Shown piece after piece: positions 7,959-18,402 of a stretch of 64,000 nt of DNA (positions are counted from its first letter, which is position 1; each line of letters opens with the position of its first letter). The stretch is from Paenibacillus segetis. Its GTDB lineage: Bacteria > Bacillota > Bacilli > Paenibacillales > Paenibacillaceae. The stretch lies in assembly GCF_014639155.1 (NCBI RefSeq), contig NZ_BMFT01000001.1:2666001-2730000 (forward strand), written 5' to 3'. The notes under the pieces were generated by a model. That model saw only the letters and a program-made list of their open reading frames with translations. It was not told the DNA's origin and ran no database searches. The translations under genes and the position numbers were made by a program.

Positions 7959-9683
7959 CTAAAATGAATCCTTTTGTGCCTGTGCCAGTTTCAGCATCTC
8001 TTGTGCGTGATGCAACGTTTTCTCCGTTATTTCCACACCGCCAAGCATACGTGCCAATTCATGGACCCGGCCGTCTTCAGACAGAGCCTCCACTGAGGTT
8101 CTCGTGCGATCACCTTCTACAACTTTCTCGATCAAGTATTGGCGATCAGCCATACAGGCAACTTGAGGAAGATGACTGATGGAGAATACTTGGCATGTCT
8201 GCGACAGTCTGTATAATTTCTCGGCAATCGATTGAGCTGCACGTCCACTTACACCCGTATCCACTTCATCAAATATAAGCACAGGCACGTCATCGTGCTG
8301 GGCGAAAATACTCTTTAATGCAAGCATCATCCGGGATAATTCCCCACCTGAAGCAATTTTGCTGAGAGGTCGCAAAGGTTCCCCTGGGTTAGGAGAGATC
8401 AGGAATTCAGCACTGTCTATACCGTGTTTAGTTGGTTTAACTCGCTTACCTTGCCATTCAACCCCATTCGGGTCTTCGTTCCAGCTTATTTTAACTTGAA
8501 GAGAAGTTCGTCCCATTTGCAGATCTTTCAGTTCACTTTCAATCTGTAGCGCCAGTTCTTCGGCATGCTTCTGCCGAGTTGCGCTTAATTCAATAGCTTC
8601 CTTTAGCAGACGATTCAACAAATCACTACGACGCGCCTCAAGCTTATCCAGAAGCTCATCCTTGTTCTCCAGTGTTTCAGTCTCCCGTGATATCTTGTCA
8701 TAATAATTTAAGATTCCCTCCACATTATCACCGTATTTACGTCGTAATGTAGAAATTAAATCTAAACGATCTTCAACTTCTTCCAACCTTGCTGGATTAA
8801 ATTCAATATTTTCTCGATAATCCCTAAGACCAAATGAAGCATCCTCTAATTGATAATAAGCGGATTGTAATTGTTCAAGTAATGGATTGATTCCATTGCT
8901 ATCGTAACTTGCTACATCTTGAAGTCTTGAAACGGCTTTGGCAATGGCCGCCAGTCCTTCAGAACCATATAACAAATTATAAGCCTCAGAAATGGACTCC
9001 ATCGTCTTCTCACTATGTGATAGCTTGACCTTTTCCTCAGAAAGAAATTCATCTTCACCCGCTTTTAAACCAGCAGCAGCAATTTCGTCCAATTGAAAAC
9101 GGTATAAATCAAGCATTTGCAACGCTTGTTGACTATTATGCCTAAGCTCATTCCATTCTTTATCAACTTTGACAAAAGACGCATATGTCTCTTGGTACTT
9201 CGACTTCAAAGCAGCAATTTCCCCTGCCCCGAATGCGTCCAACAGACCCAAATGGCGCTCTGGGCGAAGTAAATTCTGATGTTCATGCTGTCCGTGCAGG
9301 TTAATTAATTCCTCACCTACCTCACGCAACATGGACAGATTAACTAACTGACCATTAATTCTAGCGATACTTTTTCCCTGATGACTAATTTCACGGCGAA
9401 TAATCAATGATTCCTTATGATCCGCACTAATGCCCAAACCATCTAGTGTCATCCAGACGGAATGACCTTCAGGCAAATCAAAAGACGCCTCCATTTCGGC
9501 CTTTTCGCAGCCGTATCTAATTAAATCAGCTGTACCTCTGCCCCCAGCAATCAGACTCAGAGCATCAATCACGATCGATTTCCCGGCTCCTGTCTCACCT
9601 GTGAGTACGTGAAAACCGCGGTAGAACTTCACGTCCACCGCTTCCACCACTGCTAAATTACGAATTGATAAATGAACCAACAA
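7959..9683 (-). CDS. recN: DNA repair protein RecN
   Basis: This 574-residue SMC-like ATPase acts in double-strand-break repair. It has Walker A GETGAGKS at residues 29-36, a long predicted coiled-coil middle (~150-400), the ABC signature region ASGGELSRMMLALK and Walker B PVLIFDEVDTGVSG. The start appears to be a TTG codon with AAGGGAG 11 bases upstream; the TTG that follows it is an alternative. It is about 40 bases downstream of argR and probably co-transcribed. I found no LexA-type box in front of it. Confidence 0.97.
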   Translation of the reverse strand: MLVHLSIRNLAVVEAVDVKFYRGFHVLTGETGAGKSIVIDALSLIAGGRGTADLIRYGCEKAEMEASFDLPEGHSVWMTLDGLGISADHKESLIIRREISHQGKSIARINGQLVNLSMLREVGEELINLHGQHEHQNLLRPERHLGLLDAFGAGEIAALKSKYQETYASFVKVDKEWNELRHNSQQALQMLDLYRFQLDEIAAAGLKAGEDEFLSEEKVKLSHSEKTMESISEAYNLLYGSEGLAAIAKAVSRLQDVASYDSNGINPLLEQLQSAYYQLEDASFGLRDYRENIEFNPARLEEVEDRLDLISTLRRKYGDNVEGILNYYDKISRETETLENKDELLDKLEARRSDLLNRLLKEAIELSATRQKHAEELALQIESELKDLQMGRTSLQVKISWNEDPNGVEWQGKRVKPTKHGIDSAEFLISPNPGEPLRPLSKIASGGELSRMMLALKSIFAQHDDVPVLIFDEVDTGVSGRAAQSIAEKLYRLSQTCQVFSISHLPQVACMADRQYLIEKVVEGDRTRTSVEALSEDGRVHELARMLGGVEITEKTLHHAQEMLKLAQAQKDSF

Positions 9684-9725
9684 GGTGAGTACAACTCCCT
9701 TCGCCTAATAAGTCAATTCAAAGGA

Positions 9726-10175
9726 TTAAGAAATGAACCCCATAATCTGTTCAATAATAAAATGACTATATTTCTCATCTCTACAAATAAGCAGAATCGT
9801 GTCATCACCACAAATCGTTCCGAGCAAATCTGGCCATTCCATATTGTCGATCAAAACAGCTACTGAATTTGCTGTCCCAGGTAAACATTTCATCACCACA
9901 AGATTGCCCGTGTGATCGATATGTACGAAGCTGTCCACCAATGAACGTTGTAATTTTTGGATAGGATTGTACCGCTGGGCCGTCGGCAAAGAGTATTTAT
10001 ATTTCCCCTCATCCGTTGGCACCTTGATCAGCATTAGTTCCTTAATATCGCGAGATACGGTTGCTTGTGTAACTTGAAACCCTGATTTCCGTAATGCTTC
10101 AACCAATTCGTCCTGCGTGTCAATTTCCTGATTTGCGATAATTTCACGTATTTTAATATGTCGTTGACCTTTCAT
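9726..10175 (-). CDS. argR: Arginine repressor ArgR/AhrC
   Basis: This 149-residue protein is the arginine-responsive repressor/activator. The N-terminal winged helix ([12 protein letters not shown]...[12 protein letters not shown]) binds ARG boxes. The C-terminal hexamerisation and arginine-binding domain ends with [14 protein letters not shown]. The start is placed at the second ATG of ATGATGAAAGG, five bases from GGAGG, which gives the family's exact length. It overlaps the stop of the upstream membrane-protein gene by one base, so translation is likely coupled. Confidence 0.95.
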   Translation of the reverse strand: MKGQRHIKIREIIANQEIDTQDELVEALRKSGFQVTQATVSRDIKELMLIKVPTDEGKYKYSLPTAQRYNPIQKLQRSLVDSFVHIDHTGNLVVMKCLPGTANSVAVLIDNMEWPDLLGTICGDDTILLICRDEKYSHFIIEQIMGFIS

Positions 10176-10672
10176 CATGTCCTCCAAGTGCCCTTATGGG
10201 CTGATTCGTCTTCATCTTCATCATTAATTAAAGCAATTGTCCTGATGTCCCCAAGATCAGTATCGACATACAGTACACCTGTACATTCAGGATATAGTAA
10301 TAAAAACGGTAAAAGTTCTTTGCGAACTCCACTGCCAGTCCATTCTACCGTTAAACGTTCTCTTGCTGTCTTGACTAGATACATCTCCCTGTCCTTAGTT
10401 ACGATATAGTCGATAAACAAGCGGCTATGTAGCACATTACCATTTACCTTAAATGCTAGCGGTACCTTCAACTTATCACTAATGATTTCAAACCCTGCCT
10501 GCTCTAAGAGATCTACTGCAGGATGTTCCATGATTTCTTCATTAAATTGAAAGCCGATTCCAGACCGTAGCGAAAATGGCTTACGTACCCAAGATTGCAT
10601 GCCACGATAAATTAAATAAATCGCTATTCCCGTAATGAGAACCATCAATAGTCCATCGGTGTAATTTCCCAC
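10175..10672 (-). CDS. Hypothetical protein with one membrane segment
   Basis: I do not recognise this 165-residue protein. Residues ~7-23 ([17 protein letters not shown]) form an N-terminal membrane anchor, followed by a soluble domain of ~140 residues with alternating strands ([32 protein letters not shown]). A lysine following the D/E-rich strands could hint at a nuclease-like fold, but I see no full motif. It lies between tlyA and argR, overlaps argR by one base, and ends with an acidic tail. Position suggests a conserved operon member; no function is assigned. Confidence 0.65.
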   Translation of the reverse strand: MGNYTDGLLMVLITGIAIYLIYRGMQSWVRKPFSLRSGIGFQFNEEIMEHPAVDLLEQAGFEIISDKLKVPLAFKVNGNVLHSRLFIDYIVTKDREMYLVKTARERLTVEWTGSGVRKELLPFLLLYPECTGVLYVDTDLGDIRTIALINDEDEDESAHKGTWRT

Positions 10673-10808
10673 CCGAAATCACCTCAAGGAATTAATTCGA
10701 CGAATCCTGGCAAGCTCCTGTTAAAAGTAGAACAATTTTATAAGACTTAATAATTATTTATGCATTTTTCTTCATTATAACGAACACCCGTTCTGATTTC
10801 AACTATAC

Positions 10809-10834
10809 AAAAAGCCCATCACTTTGACGGGCTT
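10809..10834 (-). terminator. tlyA terminator
   Basis: AAGCCCGTCA and TGATGGGCTT form a stem with a three-base loop on the minus strand, followed by TTTTTG. It overlaps the last codons of tlyA. Confidence 0.75.
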
Positions 10835-11667
10835 CCTGTAAAGGTATCAGTAGCTTCAGCGACCACTTGCTTGGACCTTTCCTTAATGGTATCCAAATCG
10901 ACAGGCTCTTCGTCTTCATTCTGTTCATCAAGACAAAAATGTGCCAGAAATTCGATATTTCCTTCTCCACCCGTAATAGGTGAGTAGGTCAGGTCCTTTA
11001 AACCGTATCCACTTTCCAGTGCGAATTGAAGCACCGTTTCCAATACCTCGCAATGAACTTTGGGATCGCGTACAACACCTGATTTCCCGACCTTCTCACG
11101 TCCAGCCTCAAACTGCGGCTTAATTAATGCTACAATATCCGAAGGCCTCTTCAAAAGCGTCAACAGTGTCGGCAAAATAATTTTTAGCGAAATAAAAGAA
11201 ACATCGATGCTTGCGAAATCTGGAGCCGGACCATCTAAATCTTCTGGTGTCATGTAACGGAAATTGGTTCGCTCCTTAACATTAACTCGCTCGTCATTAC
11301 GAAGAGACCAATCCAGTTGATTGTATCCAACATCAATCGCATATACATAACTTGCTCCATGCTGTAACGCACAGTCGGTAAATCCACCAGTCGAAGAACC
11401 AATATCCAGCATGACACGTCCATTCATGTCGATATTGAATCTCTTTAAGGCTTTTTCCAATTTTAATCCGCCGCGGCCTACATAAGGATGAATAGCTCCT
11501 TTTACCGTTAAAGCTATATCGCGAGGCACTTTGGTTCCAGCCTTCTCAATTCGTTCCTGACCACCAAATACTAGTCCGGCCATAATCGCAGCTTTTGCTT
11601 TTTCCCTACTATCAAAATACCCCTGCTCCACCAGCAGGACATCAATACGTTCTTTGGAAACAGACAT
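10819..11667 (-). CDS. tlyA: TlyA family RNA methyltransferase
   Basis: This 282-residue protein joins an S4 RNA-binding domain (~5-65, RIDVLLVEQGYFDSREKAKAAI) to an FtsJ-like Rossmann methyltransferase. The SAM-binding motif is MLDIGSSTGGFTDCAL (~86-101), and DFASIDVSFISL and ALIKPQFEAG follow. Family members 2'-O-methylate rRNA, although the substrate in Bacillus relatives (YqxC) is not settled. It follows dxs by about 40 bases, the normal order of this operon. Confidence 0.93.
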   Translation of the reverse strand: MSVSKERIDVLLVEQGYFDSREKAKAAIMAGLVFGGQERIEKAGTKVPRDIALTVKGAIHPYVGRGGLKLEKALKRFNIDMNGRVMLDIGSSTGGFTDCALQHGASYVYAIDVGYNQLDWSLRNDERVNVKERTNFRYMTPEDLDGPAPDFASIDVSFISLKIILPTLLTLLKRPSDIVALIKPQFEAGREKVGKSGVVRDPKVHCEVLETVLQFALESGYGLKDLTYSPITGGEGNIEFLAHFCLDEQNEDEEPVDLDTIKERSKQVVAEATDTFTGSPSK

Positions 11668-11707
11668 GAATTTCTCCTGACTTTCTATGGCTCCAAAGGC
11701 CCTTAAC

Positions 11708-13615
11708 TTAAAATGGGTTAGCCTTTTTACCGTATGTTAACTGATGTTCACTTCGGAATTTCTGAATCTCATGCACAACGGACTCTGCAGTTAGACCCAC
11801 TTCCTCGAGTTGTTCTTTAATCGAACCGTGCTCGATGAATCGATCTGGAATGCCTAACAACGAAATATCCAACCCGGAAATACCCTGTTCTGCATAAAAT
11901 TCAAGAACTGAACTTCCCAAACTTCCTGCTTGAGAAGCTTCCTCTAGAACAACAATTTTATTACCTGTTTGAGCTAATTTCAGCAGCATTTCATTATCTA
12001 ATGGCTTCAAGAAACGAGCGTTGATGACACTTGCCGATACACCTTCACGTTTAAGGATATCCGCTGCTGCTTCCGCTACCTGGACCATCGGTCCTACCGC
12101 GATAATAGTAAACCCTTCACCCTCACGGACTTTAACCCAACTTCCAATCGGGATTGGAGTAAGTACCTCATCCAATGGAACTCCCGGTACGTTGATACGA
12201 GGGTAACGATAAGCAATCGGGCCCTCATTATATTCAAGTGCAGTCTTCATCATATGACGAAGCTCGTTCTCATCTTTAGGCATCATGAGCACGATATTCG
12301 GAATATGCCGCATAAAAGCTATATCGAATACCCCATGATGTGTTTCTCCGTCGGCACCAACAAAACCTGCTCGATCAATAGCGAACATGACATTAGCATT
12401 ATGACGACAAATATCATGGACAATTTGGTCGTAGGCCCGCTGCATGAAGGTCGAGTAAACGGCATAGACCGGTTTCATTCCCTCCATAGCCATAGCTGCA
12501 CACATCGTCGCTGCATGTTGCTCAGCTATCCCCACATCAATCATCCGATCAGGGAAACGTTCGGCAAACTTAACTAAGCCTGAACCACCTGGCATAGCTG
12601 GAGTGACCGCTACAATTCGCTCATCCTGTTCAGCAAGCTCAATAAGTGTTTTGCCAAAAACTTCGGTATACATTGGATTGCCGACCGCTTTCAACACTTG
12701 GCCTGATTCGATCTTATATGGTGAAATTCCGTGCCATTTATGAGAGTCTTCTTCAGCCGGAGTATATCCTTTCCCTTTAGTGGTCAATACGTGCACCAAC
12801 ACTGGACCGTTGACATTGTTAGCTTGGTTAAAGGAATCAATCAATCCAGGAAGATCATGACCATCAACAGGACCCAAGTATTTAAATCCGAGCTCCTCGA
12901 ATAAAACACCTGACACCATTAAATATTTCAGACTGTCCTTTACACGTTCGGCTGTCTTCGCTATTTTACCCCCGATGGCCGGGATTTTCTTCAACAACTG
13001 CTCAACTTCATCTTTAGCACGCAAATAATTTTTGTCCGAGCGAATTTTTGTCAAATAGTTGTGCATGGCGCCCACATTCGGAGCGATAGACATCTCATTA
13101 TCATTCAGAATCACCATCAGATTTCTCTGTTCATGACCGATATGATTGAGTGCTTCAAAAGCCATTCCACCCGTTAGCGCACCATCACCAATAACAGCAA
13201 CAACCTTATTATTCTCACCTTTAAGGTCACGTGCTATCGCCATTCCCATTGCCGCAGAGAGCGAAGTACTGCTATGCCCCGCTTCCCAAACATCGTGCTC
13301 ACTTTCAGCACGCTTAACAAAACCACACATTCCATTATGCTTACGGAGTGTGTCAAATTTGTCCATTCGTCCCGTTAATATCTTATGTACATAAGCCTGA
13401 TGGCCTACGTCAAAAATAAATTTATCTACAGGACTGTTATAACAGTAATGAAGCGCGATGGTTAGTTCCACCACACCTAAATTAGACGCAAGATGCCCAC
13501 CGGTCACCGATAGCTTCTCAATTAGAAACTGACGGATTTCCGAGGCTAATGGCGTCAATTGCTCTACAGAATATTTCTTTAAATCATGGGGTTCATTAAT
13601 TTTCGAAAGCAGCAT
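11708..13615 (-). CDS. dxs: 1-deoxy-D-xylulose-5-phosphate synthase
   Basis: This 635-residue thiamine-diphosphate enzyme condenses pyruvate and glyceraldehyde-3-phosphate in the first step of the MEP isoprenoid pathway. Motifs include [14 protein letters not shown], the cofactor motif [17 protein letters not shown]...NDN (~140-175), and [15 protein letters not shown] in the pyrimidine domain. Length is standard. It directly follows ispA, pairing the entry enzyme with a prenyl chain synthase. Confidence 0.97.
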   Translation of the reverse strand: MLLSKINEPHDLKKYSVEQLTPLASEIRQFLIEKLSVTGGHLASNLGVVELTIALHYCYNSPVDKFIFDVGHQAYVHKILTGRMDKFDTLRKHNGMCGFVKRAESEHDVWEAGHSSTSLSAAMGMAIARDLKGENNKVVAVIGDGALTGGMAFEALNHIGHEQRNLMVILNDNEMSIAPNVGAMHNYLTKIRSDKNYLRAKDEVEQLLKKIPAIGGKIAKTAERVKDSLKYLMVSGVLFEELGFKYLGPVDGHDLPGLIDSFNQANNVNGPVLVHVLTTKGKGYTPAEEDSHKWHGISPYKIESGQVLKAVGNPMYTEVFGKTLIELAEQDERIVAVTPAMPGGSGLVKFAERFPDRMIDVGIAEQHAATMCAAMAMEGMKPVYAVYSTFMQRAYDQIVHDICRHNANVMFAIDRAGFVGADGETHHGVFDIAFMRHIPNIVLMMPKDENELRHMMKTALEYNEGPIAYRYPRINVPGVPLDEVLTPIPIGSWVKVREGEGFTIIAVGPMVQVAEAAADILKREGVSASVINARFLKPLDNEMLLKLAQTGNKIVVLEEASQAGSLGSSVLEFYAEQGISGLDISLLGIPDRFIEHGSIKEQLEEVGLTAESVVHEIQKFRSEHQLTYGKKANPF

Positions 13616-13707
13616 ACAAATTCCCCGCTTTCCTTAAATAGTTTTCTCTTGATAGTAATAGCATTTATTATAACATATGAACAGCTTAATCGAAATCATC
13701 CGAAAAA

Positions 13708-14619
13708 TTAATGGTCCCTCTTCATCAAATAATCTGCAATCGCCAGCAACCGCTCTGGATGTGGAATAAGACCACTTGTTATGGCCTCTTTTGCAGTTCG
13801 CGTCAGTGCTTCCATCTCAGCCTGCGATTGCTCCAAACCGATAAAAAAAGGATAAGTAACCTTCTGCTGTTTCACATCGCTTTGTGTCTTCTTCCCAAGC
13901 TTACTCTCATCTCCGATGAGGTCGAGAATATCATCTTGAATTTGAAAGGCTAGTCCAATCGCCCGGCCAAACTGTTCAAGTGCAGCTAGTTGTTTCTCTG
14001 TAGCCGAAGCAACTCGTGCTCCAGCTTTCAAAGAGAACACAATAAGATCACCCGTCTTATGTTGATGGATGTAGCGTAGTTGTTCCAGATCCGTAAGCCC
14101 TTGCTCACCTTCCATATCTGCAACTTGACCGCCTACCATTCCAGCAGGTCCAGCAAACAATGATAACTCCTCTACGATTGCTAATGCAGACTCAGCAGGA
14201 ATATCATATTGACGGCTTGCCTGGATGATATTATAAAACGCATGCGTCAAGAGACCATCCCCAGCAAGAATTGCCATAGCCTCCCCGAACACTTTATGGT
14301 TCGTTGGTTTGCCACGCCGAAAATCATCATTATCCATAGCTGGAAGATCATCATGAATTAATGAGTAGGTATGGACCATTTCCACGGCGCAGGCGACAGG
14401 TAGAGCAGCTTCTCTACTCCCACCAAGCGACTCCGCCGCAGCAACAACTAGTAGCGGCCGAAGCCTTTTCCCACCCGCCATGAGCGAATATTCCATCGAC
14501 TTTCTAAGGTTCTCTGGAACATACCATGAGCCGGGTACACTATTCAGAAGAGAAGAGGTCACCGTATTGGAAACATCCTCGATATATTGTTGAATTGACA
14601 TGTTATCCAAGTTATTCAC
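13708..14619 (-). CDS. ispA: Farnesyl diphosphate synthase (short-chain polyprenyl synthetase)
   Basis: This ~303-residue trans-prenyltransferase has both aspartate-rich motifs: DDLPAMDNDD after SLIHDD, and FQIQDDILDLIGD near residue 235. GGKRLRP and the KTGDLI stretch are intact. It makes C15 (possibly C20) prenyl diphosphates. The start is uncertain: GTG at 14619 has GAGGAG four bases upstream and overlaps xseB by eight bases; an ATG at 14601 (MSIQQYIED) is the alternative. Confidence 0.93.
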   Translation of the reverse strand: MNNLDNMSIQQYIEDVSNTVTSSLLNSVPGSWYVPENLRKSMEYSLMAGGKRLRPLLVVAAAESLGGSREAALPVACAVEMVHTYSLIHDDLPAMDNDDFRRGKPTNHKVFGEAMAILAGDGLLTHAFYNIIQASRQYDIPAESALAIVEELSLFAGPAGMVGGQVADMEGEQGLTDLEQLRYIHQHKTGDLIVFSLKAGARVASATEKQLAALEQFGRAIGLAFQIQDDILDLIGDESKLGKKTQSDVKQQKVTYPFFIGLEQSQAEMEALTRTAKEAITSGLIPHPERLLAIADYLMKRDH

Positions 14620-14860
14620 CGCTCTCCTCACCTAGTGGGGCGAAAGGCTTCTTTTCAATTTCTCCACCATTCTCTACGATCATTTCAATTTTGCGCTCGA
14701 CTTGAGCCAGCTTTTGGCTACAAAGTTGTGAAAGCTGCATCCCCTTTTGAAACAGATCAATTGCTTTCTCAAGGGGGACATCCCCATTCTCCAATTGTGC
14801 TACAACTTCTTCCAATTGATTCATGGCATCCTCAAAATTAATTTGCTGTTCCTGTCCCAT
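14612..14860 (-). CDS. xseB: Exodeoxyribonuclease VII small subunit
   Basis: This 82-residue protein has the conserved FEDAMNQLEEVVAQLENGDVPLEKAIDLFQ helix-turn-helix core of XseB. It forms exonuclease VII with XseA and degrades single-stranded DNA. It overlaps xseA by 23 bases upstream and ispA by eight bases downstream, consistent with tight translational coupling. Confidence 0.93.
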   Translation of the reverse strand: MGQEQQINFEDAMNQLEEVVAQLENGDVPLEKAIDLFQKGMQLSQLCSQKLAQVERKIEMIVENGGEIEKKPFAPLGEESGE

Positions 14861-16211
14861 GATCGTCTCCTTCCCGCTTCATGCCCCATACTTGGCATTC
14901 CAGCTCTCCGTCGGTCACTTTAACTTTCACCATATCACCAGGCTCTACGTCTCCTAGAGATTTGATTAATGATTTCCCCTGTTCATCATATACAAGGCTA
15001 TATCCCCTCGCCATTACCTTCAATGGACTAAGGGCATCGAGTTGTCTTATACCATAAGACAACTGCTGCGATTTCTCCTTGAGCATAGCACTCATGGCTG
15101 CGCGAAGCTGACGACCTGCATCATTCTGCCGACGCTTTGCTAATAGTAACGCATCCTGCGGGTGATAACGGAGTAAACGCTCATGCAGACGACCATATTT
15201 CGAAATCGTCAGCTGTGTACGTGACAGCATTCTAACCTCCATACGAGATTGAAGTGTATCCAATCGTTCCGCATGCTGTAGTAAGCTTCGACGCGGCTGG
15301 AGCAGCGCTGGAGATTTCTGCAAGCGGCGTAATCGCTCGCGTGCCTGTGATACCTGGTGCTGCAAGCCACGCTGCAGCACTTGCTCTCGCTGGCTGATCA
15401 GCGCTCTCAATTCAGCGCTGTGTGGAACGGCCAGCTCGGCGGCAGCTGTAGGCGTCGCGGCACGAAGATCCGCGACGAAGTCGGCAATCGTAAAATCCGT
15501 CTCGTGGCCAACGGCCGAGATGATAGGTATTGCCGATTCATAGATCGCACGCGCAACTGATTCTTCATTGAACGCCCATAGTTCCTCGAGAGATCCGCCA
15601 CCTCTGCCTACGATCAGCACATCAGCTTCACCCATCGCATTTAATCTTTCGATCGCTTGAACAATGGATGGAGCCGCCCCTTTTCCTTGGACAAGAACAG
15701 GGTATAGTACAACCGCAGCCTGCGGATAACGCCGCTGTAGCGTGATTAAGATATCGCGTACAGCTGCTCCAGTTGGTGAAGAAACAACACCAATCACCTT
15801 TGGAAAACGAGGCAGCGGGGATTTACGTTCTGGGGCAAATAATCCTTCTCGTTCCAGCTTCTGTTTCAACTGTTCAAATGCAAGATACAAACTGCCTATA
15901 CCATCCGGCTGCATATGTGTCGCATAGAACTGATATTGACCGTCACGTTCATAGACCGACACATTGCCGCGAGCAATGACACGCGTTCCTTCTTTGGGGA
16001 TAAATGGCAGTCGCTGATTATGTGAAGCGAACATAATACTTTTAATCCGACTATCGGCATCTTTCAACGTAAAATACATATGTCCACTGGAGTGATGCGT
16101 AAAATTAGAAATTTCACCACGAATCCAGACATCAGCAAGCAGCGTATCTGACTCCAGTTTCATCCGAATGTACCGGTTCAATTCCTTGATGGAATATATT
16201 CGCTGTTCCAA
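14838..16211 (-). CDS. xseA: Exodeoxyribonuclease VII large subunit
   Basis: This 457-residue catalytic subunit starts with an OB-fold (~1-105, IRGEISNFTHHSSGHMYFTLKD). The catalytic domain follows with GVVSSPTGAAVRDI, IVGRGGGSLEELWAFNEE and PIISAVGHETDFTIADFVAD, and a long coiled-coil region runs to ~400. All signature motifs are present. It lies between folD and xseB in the standard Bacillus order. Confidence 0.96.
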   Translation of the reverse strand: MEQRIYSIKELNRYIRMKLESDTLLADVWIRGEISNFTHHSSGHMYFTLKDADSRIKSIMFASHNQRLPFIPKEGTRVIARGNVSVYERDGQYQFYATHMQPDGIGSLYLAFEQLKQKLEREGLFAPERKSPLPRFPKVIGVVSSPTGAAVRDILITLQRRYPQAAVVLYPVLVQGKGAAPSIVQAIERLNAMGEADVLIVGRGGGSLEELWAFNEESVARAIYESAIPIISAVGHETDFTIADFVADLRAATPTAAAELAVPHSAELRALISQREQVLQRGLQHQVSQARERLRRLQKSPALLQPRRSLLQHAERLDTLQSRMEVRMLSRTQLTISKYGRLHERLLRYHPQDALLLAKRRQNDAGRQLRAAMSAMLKEKSQQLSYGIRQLDALSPLKVMARGYSLVYDEQGKSLIKSLGDVEPGDMVKVKVTDGELECQVWGMKREGDDHGTGTAN

Positions 16212-16233
16212 AGGTGCTGCCCCTTTCCAGATG

Positions 16234-17091
16234 TTACGCTAGACCCTTCAATCTTTTGGCCGCAAGCACAGTATTCATCATCAACATCGTAATTGTCATT
16301 GGACCTACACCGCCAGGTACTGGCGTAATTGGGCCGGAGATTTCTTTTACACTCTCAAAATCCACATCGCCAGCAAGTTTTCCGTTATCCAGTCGATTCA
16401 TGCCTACATCAATGACTACAGCACCAGGCTTAACAAAAGATGCGTCAACAAAGTTTGCACGACCGATTGCCACAACAAGAATATCCGCTTGTTTAGTCAA
16501 TTCCTTCATATTGGTTGTTCTAGAATGACACATCGTAACCGTTGCGTTCTCCCGTTGCAACAAGAGTGAGACAGGTTTACCAACGATGTTACTACGTCCA
16601 ATAACAACCGCATGTTTACCAGAGATTTCAACGCCCGACCGTTTGATCAATTCAATTACTCCAGCCGGTGTGCAAGGTAACAAGCTATCGTCACCGATCA
16701 TTAGATTTCCTACATTGACAGGATGGAATCCGTCAACATCCTTCTTCACGGAGATCGCGTCGATAACTGATTTCTCATGAATATGGTTTGGTAATGGAAG
16801 CTGCACGAGAATACCATGGATGCTATCTTGATGGTTCAGCTTGTCCACTAGAGCCAATAGGTCTTCTTGGGAAGTAGATGCCGGAAGACGATGAACTTCC
16901 GAATAAAATCCGAGATCATGACAAGCTTTTTCTTTATTACGAACATAAACTTGGGAAGCTGGGTCTTCACCAACAAGAACAACCGCAAGTCCTGGCGTTA
17001 AACCTTGATTTAGCAATTGTTCAACCTCTTCGCGGAGACCTCCCCGTATATCCTCAGATATTTGTTTTCCACTAATAAGTTGTGCAGACAT
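16234..17091 (-). CDS. folD: Bifunctional methylene-THF dehydrogenase/cyclohydrolase FolD
   Basis: This 285-residue enzyme interconverts methylene-, methenyl- and formyl-tetrahydrofolate. Visible are YVRNKEKAC (catalytic Lys region), [25 protein letters not shown] in the NADP site and the closing PGGVGPMT. Length is normal. It is about 50 bases downstream of nusB. Confidence 0.97.
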   Translation of the reverse strand: MSAQLISGKQISEDIRGGLREEVEQLLNQGLTPGLAVVLVGEDPASQVYVRNKEKACHDLGFYSEVHRLPASTSQEDLLALVDKLNHQDSIHGILVQLPLPNHIHEKSVIDAISVKKDVDGFHPVNVGNLMIGDDSLLPCTPAGVIELIKRSGVEISGKHAVVIGRSNIVGKPVSLLLQRENATVTMCHSRTTNMKELTKQADILVVAIGRANFVDASFVKPGAVVIDVGMNRLDNGKLAGDVDFESVKEISGPITPVPGGVGPMTITMLMMNTVLAAKRLKGLA

Positions 17092-17145
17092 GAATTTCTC
17101 CCCTTTTCATGATTTATCTTCCAACACCCTATTTATTTTTAATGA

Positions 17146-17595
17146 TCAAATTTTACTCTTGATTTGCTCCACATCATGAATCATTTTTCCAAGAACACCA
17201 TTTACGAATTTCCCGGATTCTTCAGTTCCAAAGTGTTTAGCCAAATCGATCGCCTCATTGATTACAACTTTTCCTGGAATATCATCGCGGAATATCATTT
17301 CATACACAGCTAGGCGTAGCACCTGACGATCCACTTTGGACAATCGACTGATATGCCATCCCTTCAAGTAATCAACGAGTAATTCATCAATACCTACCTT
17401 CCGATCCCACGTACCATTAACAATCTCTAATACAAAGGCCTTAGTCGCTTCTACATCAGATAGGTCCACTTCACTTTCGTTTTCACCTGCTGCTTCTGAA
17501 ATAAGCATCGTCACTGCTTCTTCAGCTTCTACTTCATTCATTTCCATTTGATACAAGCTTTGTACGGCAATTTCTCTCGCTAGTCGTCGTTTCAT
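17146..17595 (-). CDS. nusB: Transcription antitermination factor NusB
   Basis: This 149-residue all-helical protein binds boxA RNA with NusE (S10) and supports rRNA transcription. It starts MKRRLAREIAVQSLYQMEMN with the arginine-rich helix and ends with VINEAIDLAKHFG..EESGKFVNGVLGK, both family hallmarks. A strong AAGGAGG precedes the ATG. Its leader is an unusual repeat-rich region of about 560 bases. Confidence 0.95.
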   Translation of the reverse strand: MKRRLAREIAVQSLYQMEMNEVEAEEAVTMLISEAAGENESEVDLSDVEATKAFVLEIVNGTWDRKVGIDELLVDYLKGWHISRLSKVDRQVLRLAVYEMIFRDDIPGKVVINEAIDLAKHFGTEESGKFVNGVLGKMIHDVEQIKSKI

Positions 17596-18154
17596 GTGTA
17601 TCCTCCTTAATTGATGCCACTCATCCCTCCCAAACCCTCCCTTACCATAAGGGAGGGCCCCAAGGGCTGCCGCCCTTTGGATACCCGCTTAGGTAACGTA
17701 GGAGGATGAGAGGCGCTCCTGCTCGCTGTCCCCTTTGGGGATGCGCTCTACTTTGGTGCTCGGTACGCTTTTCCCCCTTCGGGTACGTCTTACTTTTGGG
17801 CACACCTGGGCTACCTAGGTAAACCTGCTGCTCAATGAGCTAAGATCAATCACCCGAATAGGCAATGTAACGTAGAGTCGCTTGTCGCCCTACGGGCACG
17901 CTCTACCTTTGGTGCTCCTGCTCCAACTCTCTATAACATTTGCTCAATAAAGGGCGCTGTCCCTTCGGGATACGCTCACTTCTGAGCAGAACATTCCTTC
18001 TTACCTTCATGATGATCCAAAACAGTCAGATTCATCACACTTTTTCAAATGACTCATTTATTTCAAACAAAAAAATCCCTTGACACGCTCTCTCCACAAA
18101 AAATGGGCAAGATGAAATCGCAGCTCTTTTTCCGGAGAAAGCATATCACAGGAA
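17596..18154. repeat. Non-coding GC-rich region with degenerate palindromic repeats
   Basis: No plausible gene occupies this stretch. It contains a perfect 10-bp stem with a three-base loop (CCCTCCCTTA / TAAGGGAGGG, 17635-17657). About five related segments follow, near 17664-17689, 17724-17761, 17764-17803, 17878-17924 and 17952-17989. Each has a small C-run/G-run hairpin, as in CGCTGTCCCTTCGGGATACG, usually followed by CTCTAC-TTGGTGCTC-like sequence. GTAACGTAG also recurs. The segments are clearly richer in G+C than the flanks. The repeat family is not one I can name. Confidence 0.6.
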
Positions 18155-18388
18155 TTATTTAAAAGGGCGCCAACGCGATTCCAGCCATCCCCGAAGCTCT
18201 CCCCAAGGGATGAGCGGGCCCTGACCCAAATCCTTGTGTTTGCCCACAGTATACCCGACAAACAGCAATAGCGCGCAGAACAGCATATTCCAAAATCCAA
18301 AAAATAGATAGATCAGGCAAAAAAACACAGCCGCCCCTAGCCCTAGCAGGCGTCCTTTATGACTCTCCCACATTTGTCTCCAGAACAT
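18155..18388 (-). CDS. DUF2273 small membrane protein
   Basis: This 77-residue protein starts MFWRQMWESHKGRLLGLGAAV and has two adjacent membrane helices (~13-30 and ~32-48). That matches the DUF2273 family, nearly always found beside asp23 and amaP. The ATG at 18388 was preferred over an in-frame GTG four codons upstream because GGGGTGGG is better placed. It lies 14 bases after amaP and is the last gene of the asp23 operon. Function is unknown; an envelope role with Asp23 is inferred. Confidence 0.8.
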   Translation of the reverse strand: MFWRQMWESHKGRLLGLGAAVFFCLIYLFFGFWNMLFCALLLFVGYTVGKHKDLGQGPLIPWGELRGWLESRWRPFK

Positions 18389-18402
18389 CGGGTCACCCAC
18401 CC

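Noticed and set aside
9684-9725. LexA box upstream of recN
   Set aside because: B. subtilis recN is SOS-controlled, but I found no CGAAC-N4-GTTCG-like site here; recN appears to be read from argR.
17596-18154. CRISPR array or tRNA cluster in the repeat-rich leader
   Set aside because: Repeats are imperfect, unevenly spaced and lack uniform spacers; no cloverleaf or CCA-type end was seen.
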